From: Fagopyrum homotropicum
Lineage: Eukaryota > Streptophyta > Magnoliopsida > Caryophyllales > Polygonaceae
Length of the DNA: 64,000 nt
Assembly: GCA_033239125.1 (NCBI GenBank)
Contig: BSWB01000004.1
Span: 141,740,926 to 141,804,925, forward strand
Reading direction: 5' to 3'
Shown here piece by piece: positions 46,318 through 57,074 of the stretch. Every line of letters starts with the position of its first letter. The first letter of the stretch is position 1. A program made the position numbers and the translations under genes. The notes under the pieces were generated by a model. It saw only the letters and a program-made list of their open reading frames with translations, did no database searches and was not told the origin of the DNA.

Positions 46318-48067
46318 TGTTACGCTAGGAAATAGCACAAAAAGCTTTACATTTGTAACTCGAACTAAATCCTAAACTACCTAGTGAAACCCGCAGTGTA
46401 CGGGTCGTTTGTAGAAAGGAAAGTATTCCGAGGTCGAACTCAAGGACTGAGGTGAAACTAAGTCATTCAATGATCAAAGATAGTGTGAATCTAGACTAAG
46501 ATAAGATGAGGAATAAAGAAAATGGAAAACACAATATTTTTGGTTGGTTTTTAGGTGATCAATCAAGGATCACAAGTATGTGAACAAAATCAAGGAACAC
46601 AAACACAAAAGATAGTAGAGTGGAAGTAACAAGCGGATTCTAGAGATTGGAAGTCCGGTTATGGCATAGACTCAAGCTATCTATTCATTCCTCGGGTTAA
46701 CTATGATATGTTGGGATTAAGCGTTTCTAGATTGGGATCAATTACCGGGTAGGTCTCATGGTCCACTAGTCCATTCCTAAGGTCTCATCACCGGGTAAGT
46801 CTCTAAGAACCTAAGGATAAGAATTCTACACAAACCGGATCTTTACCTAGGGGTCTAACCTATCCTTACCGGGTAAGTCTCGGAAAGGGAAGTCCTAAAC
46901 AACTATCCTAGCACACTTAGTCCAATGGCGGCTTGTGAGGCTCACCACTACCTAGGGTTTGTCATCTTTGGAATCTAAGAGTAAGAATCACCGGGTAAGT
47001 CTCTTCTAAACACTTAGTTGCTAACACTAGGTCACCCTAGAATAGAATTAGCTCAACAAACACTAGGATTTCAACATTTTAACAATCTAGAACTTAGATC
47101 CATTGAACCATGTAAACCACGGGCTGTTCTACCACTTCCACGGCCGTGGAATGGCAAGAACAAGCCGTGGACTTCAACAGAGGCCTCGTTCAAGAACACA
47201 AGTCATCCAAGGGTAAAAATCTAAGTTCATCTTATCATGGTCCTAGCCATAACCCTTCTTTCCTTACCCTAGAATCGCATCTATCTAGCCAACAACATAC
47301 ATTTCAAGATCAAACTTCACAAATAAGGCATGCTTGCAAGTCATGGTTAATTGATGAAGACAAATCCAAAGAAAAGACATTAAAAGCATAGAATAGAGGT
47401 TACCAAATCTTACAAGGTTCCAAGAGCTAATCCAACTTGACAACAATGGAAGCTTCACTCAAATCCACTCTAATCTCACTCTAAAACAAAAATATACACT
47501 AATCTCCTCCAAAAACACCCACAATGGGTGTTTGGAAGAGAGGCAACAATGGAGAAGTGTTTTGGGGAAGAAGATAGGTCCAAAAGAGAGGAGAAGGATC
47601 CCCAATTACCGCCTGCAAAATCCTTTAAATACCCACTAAGATGCAAGAGCAATGGAAGAGATCGTGGCCAGCTGTCAACATGGTCCTGGCAGGAACCACG
47701 GGTAGAATCACGGCCGTGGAGTTGGTCCTGACCTTGGTTTGTTCCAGAGGCTTCTCCTAGGCTCGTTAAGCCATGATTTGGTGCATGGCTTGTGTTGGCA
47801 AGGTTCTATGAGTCCTCCTTAGCCCTTAGCTTTCATTCCAATGAGTCCGGAAGTGTGTCATCTCGAGGAATGATCCTCGGATGTATCGATTAGGCTCTTA
47901 AATCTCCCAAAACACCTACAAAGCAAGCAAAAGTCCGAGTAGACGTCTATCTCGACAAAATACGTGATTTGAGTGCAAACGCCGTAAACTAATGCTAAAC
48001 CATGCATGAATGAGCGGAAAATCTATCTAAATGAGTGTCTAAATCTAAGTCATAAATCGTGTTATTA
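46318..48067 (-). repeat. Element G 5' LTR
   Basis: 1,750 bp, the same length as the other G LTR. In the first 130 bp I count about four differences; other parts look closer. The outer end reads GTTATTA instead of GTTATCA, a mutation of the terminal dinucleotide after insertion. The TATTTAAA box is at 47624-47631 and palindromes at 47137-47152 and 47708-47720. Confidence 0.92.
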
Positions 48068-48072
48068 TGACC
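48068..48072 (+). repeat. Target site duplication of G, right
   Basis: TGACC, identical to 41615-41619. Confidence 0.92.
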
Positions 48073-49781
48073 TTAAAGAAGCGCTTAATGGGAGGCAACC
48101 CATTGATCTTATTGATTGTCATGTGTGATGAGATGTTGGAAGTCATGTGAAAACCTCATGGAACTATTGAAGGTACAAGATCCAAGCACAAGGACGAGGA
48201 GGAAATCACCCAGAAAATCGGCCTGTTCTTCAGCCAGATCGGCCGATTTTCCTGGGTTGTTAGGCCGATTTTTACTTCTGTCAAGGAAAGTGATGATCTC
48301 CAATCAAGCATGGGTGGAGCGGACGTGGAACTTGGACGGCTTGCGGTGCCAAGCGCGGGTTCCGACACCTTAATGAACATCAAGAGCTCTCTACCATCCT
48401 TGATCGATCATCCACCATCATCATTCGATGTGAACCGATATACCAAGGCATCACCAATTTTACATTGTGAGAACTCTCTTTCACTTCTTTATTTAGTTTC
48501 CACATTGGGGACAATGTGTTTCTAAGTATGGGGTGGGGTTTTCATGATCACTTGCATGATTAGCATCTAGGATAGTTTAATATTGTCACATGTTTCATTA
48601 TGTCTTGCATTGTACATACATATTTCGAAAAATCCAAAAAAATCAGAAAATTTTAAAAATTTTTAGTGCTTCTAAAGCTTGGGAATGACCCTTATGATGA
48701 GATTGTCTTGTGAATTGACTTTGGATGGCATTATGTGTTGAATAAATGAATGCATATGTGGACTTGAAGTACTTATCTTGAATCTCATGAATGATTTGTG
48801 ATCATGAATGTTTACCTTGATTGAATTGAGGATTGAAAGTCGAAATTACATGCTAGTTCTTGCACATTATTTAGGAGTGATTAAGGCAATTCATCTTTCT
48901 CTACTTCTCATCTTGATCATGTTGTTTGAGCACCTCAATTGATGAAAAATTTTACCTCTTTTGACCCATCCGGGACTAGGAGCATGCTAGTGTGTTGGTG
49001 TGTGTGAAAAGCAAGTGTGGGGTGAAGTTGTTGATGAAAGAATGTTGTGAATGAAGTGCTGAATTTGTTGTGAAAAGTGTAGAACAAAAATATAGGTTTG
49101 GGGATGTTGGTTTAAATGACAAGTAGCTCGGCACCATTCACATAATCGGGTGTTTGTGCCTTGCCAAAGTCAAATAAACCGATAGTCCTAACGAGCTTTG
49201 GTATGTGTGCCCGGTGTGGATGCACCTCGAAAAATAAAAAAACCCGAGGACGGCTAATCAACAAGGTTTCGGCTTTTGTACACCAATGCCATTGTCTCAA
49301 AAATAAGTGAAAAAGAAAAGAAAACAAAGAAAAGATGGAGAAAATTATACACTTGTTGGGAAGTTGAGCAAAAACGAAATTGTGGAGTTAGTTCCTTTCC
49401 CGGATTAGCATCACATGACCTAAAAATTCCCACCTAATCACAACGTTTCTTAGCCTCTTCTTTTCTAAGTCCTTGTGACCTAATTCCATCTGTGTAAGAC
49501 TTAGTGATCTAGATTGGACATACTCATGATCATCTTGACTTCTTCATTTTCACCTCTCATGCATGCTTTCTAGTTAAGTATAATTGTCTTTCTATGCCTT
49601 CACTCATTTGATGCATGATTGCTTATCCATTGCTATGAAACATGACTATGAAGGTGATCCAATGCTAGAAGCACAATTCCAAAAAGATTTTGTTGTTTTT
49701 CTGCATGCATAAATCATGTCATCTCTTAGTCTATAGTTGGATCTTGCTCGGGGACGAGCAAATCTTAAGTATGGGGTATTT
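48073..49781 (+). other. Element A 3' UTR, main part
   Basis: In order: the AGGCAA-loop hairpin at 48087-48104, preceded by AAGCGCTT; ATCGGCCGAT palindromes at 48213-48274; internal hairpin CACATTG, GGGA, CAATGTG at 48501-48518 with TAAGTATGGGGTGGGG; conserved 3' domain at about 49096-49320; and terminal hairpin TTGCTCG, GGGA, CGAGCAA at 49744-49761 with TAAGTATGGGGTATTTT touching the LTR. No ORF is recognised. Confidence 0.8.
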
Positions 49782-50481
49782 TGATAACGTGATTTATGAC
49801 GTTAGTATAGGCATACATTTAGATAGTTTTCTCCGTTATTCATGCACGTTTTGGCACTAGTTCACGACGTTTACACTCATTTCGTACATATTCCTAGAAA
49901 AGACGTCTACACGAGCTTTTGTCGGTGTTGTAGGTATTTCGGGGATCTTTTGGACATTAACCGATGCATTCGAGGGTCAAGCTTCATGGTGGTACACATC
50001 CGAAGCTTTGAAGGATCATAATTGGAGCAACAAAGGACACAAAGACCACTATTGGTGCAAGCAATGGTGCAACTCATGGCTAGACGATCACATCATGCTT
50101 CTGTTGAAGAAAATCGGACCATCACTCAGGAAAATCGGCCGATTTTCCTGAGTAGGTCGATTTTTAGGCCTTCAACAGCTTAAGCCACGTGTCCCACGAT
50201 CTCTTGATCCGGCCTTGCTCTTGGTGGAGAATATAAGTGGGCCTGCAAGCTGTTGCTGAGCATCTCTCCACTCCCACATTCTCTCATTCACAGCTCATTG
50301 GATTGGGATAGACTTGGAGAAGAAGAAAAACTCTCTCAAATTTAAGGAAGAAGTAGAACACCAAACATAGAGTGATAGTGAGGTTTTGAGTGATTTTGAG
50401 TGATTTTTGGAGTCTTTGATTGAGGAACTATTGCAAGGATTGTTAAGAATGTTTTGGAACTTCATTTGAAGGTTTGTAAGT
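49782..50481 (+). repeat. Element A 3' LTR, first 700 bp
   Basis: It starts TGATAACGTGATTTATGAC directly after the polypurine tract. It is interrupted by E at 50482; TAAGT (50477-50481) is the target duplicated by E. TATAAG is at 50232-50237 and a perfect AAAATCGGCCGATTTT at 50131-50146. Confidence 0.93.
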
Positions 50482-52323
50482 TGTTACGCTAAGATCGTGT
50501 GATGTGTGTACGCAATAAGCTTTAAATTTATACTCGTTATATTTATCCTAACTCCTAGCGAACCCGCAGTGTACGGGACGTTTGTAGTAGGGATAGTATT
50601 CCGAGGTCGAACACGAAGACTAAGGTGAAATCGAGTCAAACAATGGTCATAGATAGTGTGGATCTAATTAAAGAAAAGGTCAAGGAACAAAGAAATGAAA
50701 ATCTCAATATTTTTGGTTGGTTTTTGTGGTGATCAAGCAAGGATCACAAATCAAGCAAGACAATAAAACAATCTAACAACTCAACTAGCAAACAAACAAG
50801 TAACTCAAAACACAAGTATATAATCAAGAGAGAAGAATGGATTCTAGAGGTCAAGATTTCCGGTTATGGCATTGGACTCAAGGTTCTAAGGATTCTAAGG
50901 ACAAGTTGCGGTGTTGGGAAGGAGTGTTTCACTAATGGAGGCAATTACCGGGTAGGTCTCTCACTTCACTAATCCCGCATCAAACTCCTATTACCGGGTA
51001 GGTCTCAAGGGGTTAAAGTAGGGAATTCTACACAAACCGGATACTACTTAAGTGGCAACCCTCTCCTTACCGGGTAAGTCTCGGAATAGGGAAGTCTCAA
51101 GCAATAATCCTAGCACACTCGATCCAATAGCGGCTTATGAAGCTCACTACTACCTAGAGTTCATCATTCTAGACATCTAAGATCGGAAATCATCGGGTAG
51201 ATCTCTTTCCTCACTTAGGTTGATAGCATTAGGTGATCCTAAGCTAAATTTAGCTTAATAAACCCTAGGATTTCAACAACCTAACACCCTAACATACAGA
51301 TTCATCAATTAAAGATCAACAGAGAAGAAAATCGGGCTGTTCTACAGATAAATCGGCCGATTTTCCTGATGATCTGGCCGATTTTTCTCTTTGGTTAAGG
51401 TTTTGTTCAATCAAATCATCCTAAACTAACATATAAGTCCATCCTTTCATCACCCAAGCAATAACCATCAATCCATCGCTCCAGAATCACAATAAACTAG
51501 CCAATAGTATGCATATCCAGATCCAAAGTCATCATACAAGCATACATGGTTCTCATAGATGGATAATGAAAGATAAGCAAGTAAAATCAATAAATCTCAG
51601 CTTAATCTAAGTTGTATCAAGACTTACAAACTCTTAAATGAAGATCCAAAACGTTCCTAGCAATCCTTGCAATACCTCTTCAATCCAAGATTACAAAAAT
51701 ACCTCAAAATCACTCAAAACCTCACTATCACTCCTAGAATGGTGTTCTTCTTCTTCCTTCAATCCTTGAGAGTTTTTCTTCTCCTCCCAATCTTCCCCCA
51801 ATGGAATGAGCTGTGAATGAGAATGTGGGAGACGAGAGATGCCTCAGCAACAGCTTGCAGGACCACTTATATTCTCCACCAAGAGCAAGGCCGGATCAAG
51901 AGATCGTGGGACACGTGGCTTAAGCTGTCAAAGGCAGAAAAATCGACTCAGAGGAATAAATCGGCCGATTTTCCTGGAAGTTGGTCCGATTTTCTTCAGC
52001 AGAAGCATGCTATGATCGTCTACCCATGAGTTGCTCCATTGTTTGCACCAATAATGGTCTTTGCGTCCTTTGTTGCTCCAATTATGCTCCTCCAAAGCTT
52101 TGGATGTGTACCATCGTGAGGCTTGGCCCTCGAATGTATCGGTTAATGTCTAAAAACCCCCCGAAATACCTACAAAGCAATACACAAGTCCGTGTAGACG
52201 TCTATCTCGACAAAATACGTGAATTGAGTGCTAAACGTCGTGAATTAGTGCTAAACCATGCATGAATGAGTGAGAAATCTATCTAAATGATTACCTAAAC
52301 CTAAGTCATAAATCGTGTTATCA
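50482..52323 (-). repeat. Element E 3' LTR
   Basis: 1,842 bp, TGTTACGCTAAG to GTGTTATCA. The TATAAG box is at 51866-51871 (minus) with AAATCGGCCGATTTT about 90 bp upstream (51958-51972) and a downstream cluster at 51328-51385. Confidence 0.95.
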
Positions 52324-54161
52324 AAAATACCCCATACTTAAGGTTTGTTCGTCCCCGAGCAAATTCCCAACTATAGACTAAGAGATGACATCATTTGTGT
52401 ATGCAAAAAATGGCAAAATCTTTTTGGGTTTGTGCTTCTACTATTGGATTACCTTCATAGTCATGTTTCATGGCAATGGACAAGCAATTATGTATCAAAT
52501 AAATGAAAGTATGGAAAGACAATTGTACTTAACTCGAAAGCATGCATGAAATGTAAAGATGACGAAGTCAAGATGATAAAGAGCATATCCAATCTAGATT
52601 ACTAAGTCTTACAAACATGCAAATAGGTCATAAGGTCTTGTGAAATAAAAGGCCAAAAAACGTTGTGACTAGGTGGGGATTTTTCTAGGCTATGTGATGC
52701 TAATCCGGGAATGGAACTAACTCCACAATCTTGTCCTCGATCAACTTCCCTCAAGTGTATATTTTCTCTATCTTTTCTTTCTTTTCTTTTTCTTTGACTT
52801 ATTTTTGAGACAATGGCATTGGTGTACAAAAGCCGAAACCTTGGTGATTAGCCATCCTCGGGCTTTTTCTATTTTTCGAGGTGCATCCACACCGGGCACA
52901 CATACCAAAGCTCATTACGACTATTGGTTTATTTGACTTTGGCAAGGCACCAACACCCGATTATGTGAAGTGTACCGAGTTACTTGTCATTTAAACCAAC
53001 GTCCCCAAACCTATGTTTTTGTCTACACTTTCACAATAAATTCAACATTTTATGCATGACATTCTTTCATCAACATCTTTCATCAACAACTTCACCCCAC
53101 ACTTGCTTTTCACACACATCAACACACTATCATGCTCCTATTCCCGGATGGGTCAAAAGAGGTCAAATTTATATCAATTGAGGTGCTCAAACAATCATGA
53201 TCAAGATGAGAATTAGAGGAAGATGAATTGCCTCATTCATTCCTAGATGGTGTGCAAGAACTAGCATGTAATTTCGACCTTCAATACTCAATCGATTCTA
53301 GGCAAACATCATGATCACAAATCATTCATGGAATTCAAGAGAAGTACTTCAAGTCCACATATACATTCATCAATTTAACACATAAGGCCATCCATAGCCA
53401 ATCCACAAGACAAGATTCATCATTAGGGTCATATCCAAGCCTTAGAAGCACTAAAAATTTTTAAAATTTTCTGATTTTTTTGGATTTTTCGAAATATGTA
53501 TTTACAATGCAAGACATAATGAAACATGTGACAAAATTAAACTATCTTAGATGCTAATCATGCAAGTGATCATGAAAACCCCACCCCATACTTAGAAACA
53601 CATTGTCCCTAATGTGTAAACTAAATAAAGAAGTGAAAGAGAGTACTCACAATGTAAAATTGGTGATGCTTTGGTAATTCGGTTCACATTGAATGATGAT
53701 GGTGGATGATCGATCGAGGATGGTAGAGAGCTCTTGATGTTCATTGAGGTGTCGGAACCCGCGCTTGGCACCGCAAGCCGTCCAAGTTCCACGTCCGCTC
53801 CACCCATGCTTGATTGGAGATCATCACTTTCCTTTACAGAGGAAAAATCGCCCCAATTGTCCAGGAAAATCGGCCGATCTGCTGAAGAACAGGCCGATTT
53901 TTCTGGGTGATTTCCTCCTCGTCCATGTGCTTGGGTATTGTACCTTCAACAGTTCCATGAGGCCTTCACATGACCTCCAACATCTCGTCACACACGACAA
54001 TCAACAAGATCTAGGACCCAAAAACACAAAAGAAAAACAAAGCACACCAAGAGTGAGATTAAACAAAAGCAAGAAAAAGAAAGGGAAAAATATGTACCAA
54101 TGGGTTGCCTCCCATTAAGCGCTTCTTTAAGGTCATTAGCTTGACCAATTTTGGGAGCGTT
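52324..54161 (-). other. Element E 3' UTR
   Basis: Terminal hairpin at 52345-52362 (one C-A mismatch in the stem) with the PPT TAAGTATGGGGTATTTT. The conserved domain is at about 52795-53010, the internal hairpin at 53599-53616 (A-C closing pair), palindromes at 53845-53905 and the AGGCAA-loop hairpin at 54099-54116. No ORF3 is present. Confidence 0.8.
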
Positions 54162-55631
54162 TCAATCAAGGTGAAGTGGGGCAATCACTTCCACCGGGGC
54201 TTCCGGGATGTACTTCTTCAAACGGTGCCCATTCACCTTGAAGTCACCACAATGATCTCCTCCTATCTCTACCGCTCCATGAGGAAAGATCTTCTTCACC
54301 ACATATGGCCCGGTCCATCTTGATTTGAGCTTTCCGGGGAAGAGCCGCAGTCTTGAGTTGAAGAGGAGCACTAAGTCACCCTCATTCAACTCCTTTGGGA
54401 TGAGGCGCTTGTCATGCCAACGCTTGGTCCTCTCCTTGTAGATCCGGGCATTCTCATAAGCATCCAACCGGATCTCCTCAAGGGCGTTCATGTCTAGCAA
54501 CCGCTTCTCACCGGCCTCCTTGAGATCAAAATTTAACCACCTTATAGCCCAATATGCTCTATGCTCCATCTCTACCGGAAGGTGGCATGACTTGCCATAA
54601 ACTAGCTTGTAGGGCGTGGTGCCAATTGGTGTCTTGAAAGCGGTTCTATATGCCCACAAGGCATCATCGAGCTTCATAGCCCAATCCTTTCTAGTCCTAG
54701 ATACCGTCTTCTCAAGTATCCCTTTTATCTCCCGGTTGGAGATCTCCACTTGGCCACTAGTTTGGGGATGGTAAGGTGTTGCCACCTTATGGGTCACCCC
54801 ATACTTAGCCAAAAGTGCCCCAAAGTTCCTATTAGTGAATTGCTTTCCTCCATCACTTATGATCACCCTTGGTGTTCCAAACCTAGGGAAGATCACTCGG
54901 TTGAAGAACCGCACCACCACCTTGGCATCATTTGTAGGAGAGGCGATTGCCTCCACCCATCTTGAAACATAATCTACCGCCACTAGGATGTAGAGGTTGC
55001 CACATAAAGAGGGGAATGGTCCCATGAAGTCCACACCCCACACATCAAATATCTCCACCTCTTGTATGTTGTTCAAGGGCATTTCATTCCTCCTTGAGAT
55101 GTTGCCCGTCCTTTGGCAAGAATCACAAGCTACTACAAAGCTTTGCACATCCTTGAACAAAGTTGGCCAAAAGAAGCCCGATTGTAACACTTTAGCACAT
55201 GTCTTGTGTGAGCTAGCATGTCCTCCACATGGCAAGGAATGACAATGGCGGATCACACTCTCCACCTCATCCTCCGGTATGCATCTTCTAAACATTCCAT
55301 CCGGCCCTCTCTTGAACAAAAGTGGTTCACTCCAATAGTAGTGCCTCACATCTTTGAAGAACTTCTTCCTTTGGGCATATGTCAAACCGGGAGGAACTTC
55401 CTCACACACTAAGTAGTTCACAATGTCGGCATACCATGGCTCACTCCCTCTAGACACTTGGAACAAGCATTCCTCCACCATTTGCAATTGCTCATCCCGG
55501 AATGAGTCATCAATCGGGATGTCATCTTTTTCAAGCTCCAATGGTGGGAGTCTACTAAGGTGATCCACCACGGAGTTCTCGGATCCCTTCTTGTCCCGGA
55601 TTTCCAAATCAAACTCTTGTAGAAGAAGGAT
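54162..55631 (-). pseudogene. Element E RNase H end and integrase
   Basis: The open 481-residue stretch has NSVVDHLSRL, the zinc region (HCHSLPCGGHASSHKT, ACDSCQRTG), WGVDFMGP, IISDGGKQF, GQVEISNREIKG with Glu spaced as in DD35E integrases, and the C-terminal RWTGPYVVKKIFPHGAVEI domain, ending PLHLD at the natural stop. All integrase catalytic residues are present. It is separated from RT/RNase H only by the TAG at 55632. Confidence 0.92.
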
Positions 55632-57074
55632 CTACCGAATCAACCTAGGCTTTGCATCCTTCTTGGTAAGGAGGTAACGGATCGCAGCATGATCCGTATA
55701 AACTATGACCTTCGCTCCAACAAGATATGAGCGGAACTTCTCAAATGCATACACCACCGCAAGCAACTCCTTCTCGGTTGTGGCATAATTGAGTTGGGCA
55801 TCATCTAGCGTCTTGCTAGCATAATAAATGGCGTGAGTGTGCCCATCTTTCCTTTGCCCCAAAACAGCCCCAACAGCTACATCGCTTGCATCACACATGA
55901 TCTCAAACGGTAGGCTCCAATCCGGAGGTTGCATGATAGGTGCGGAGATCAAAGCGTTCTTCAACCTACAAAAGGCCTCAAGGCAATCTTTGGAGAAAAC
56001 AAATTCAACGTCCTTCATTAGTAGGTTAGTAAGAGGCTTAGAAATTTTAGAGAAGTCTTGAATAAACCTCCGGTAAAAACCGGCATGCCCTAGGAAACTC
56101 CTTACCCCTTTCACCGAGGTAGGTGGTGGCAACTTCTCTATCGTTTCAATCTTGGCCCTATCAACCTCAATGCCACGGTTAGACACCAAGTGTCCTAACA
56201 CGATACCTTCACTTACCATGAAGTGGCATTTTTCCCAATTCAAGACAAGATTTGTCTCCTCACATCTTTGCAATACTAATGACAAGTTAGCCAAGCAATT
56301 ATCAAAGGAAGAACCATAAACAGAGAAATCATCCATGAACACTTCCATGATATTTTCAATGTATTCCGAAAAGATAGCCATCATACACCTTTGGAAGGTG
56401 GCGGGTGCATTACACAACCCAAATGGCATTCTCCTATATGCAAAAGTTCCCCATGGACATGTAAAAGTGGTTTTCTCTTGGTCATCGGGGTGGATAGGGA
56501 TTTGGAAGAATCCACTATAGCCATCTAAATAGCAAAAATGAGAATGTTGAGCTAACCTCTCTAGCATTTGGTCAATGAAAGGGAGAGGGAAGTGATCTTT
56601 CCTAGAGGCCATGTTAAGCTTTCTATAGTCAATGCACATCCTCCACTCCGTAACCGTCCTAGTCGGGATTAGTTCATTGTTCTCATTGGTCACTACGGTC
56701 ATCCCACCCTTCTTAGGAACTACATGAACGGGACTAACCCACTTACTATCCGAGATAGGGTAGATAATTCCCGCATCTAGCAACTTTATGATTTCCTTCT
56801 TAACTACCTCTTTCATTATAGGATTCAATCTTCTTTGATGTTCAATAGAGGGTTTATGGTCATCTTCCATCATTATCTTATGCATGCACAAAGAGGGCTT
56901 AATGCCAACAAGGTCATCAATGGTGTATCCTATTGCCTTTCTATGCAGTTTCAATTCATTCAACAATCAATTAAGCTCATCATCATTCAAAGATGCATTC
57001 ACAATCACCGGATAAGTAGAATTTGAACCAAGGAAAGCATACTTTAAATGAGAAGGAAGAGGTTTAAGATCAAG
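55632..57074 (-). pseudogene. pol: Element E reverse transcriptase and RNase H
   Basis: After the stop at 57075 and a second stop at 56967 the frame runs through LHRKAIGYTIDDLVGI, KWVSPVHVVPKKGG, MCIDYRKLNMASRKDHF, RRMPFGLCNAPATFQR and FMDDFSVYG, then RNase H with CDASDVAVGAVLGQ and YTDHAAIRYLL. It ends at TAG for the Trp of IRWILLLQ. RT copies the element RNA and RNase H removes it. The catalytic residues I can see are intact. Confidence 0.92.

Larger units (their letters stand above)
41620..48067 (-). mobile_element. Element G: complete non-autonomous Athila-derived element
   Basis: It has two LTRs of exactly 1,750 bp (41620-43369 and 46318-48067), a PBS, a PPT and a perfect 5-bp TSD, but only 2.9 kb inside. 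The interior carries a short gag-like N-terminus fused to an integrase remnant and no protease, RT or RNase H. It keeps the post-pol hairpin, both GGGA hairpins with PPTs and the conserved 3' domain. Its LTR and UTR are related to A/E, but its palindromes are of the CCACGGCCGTGG kind. It most probably moved using proteins of a relative. Confidence 0.92.
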
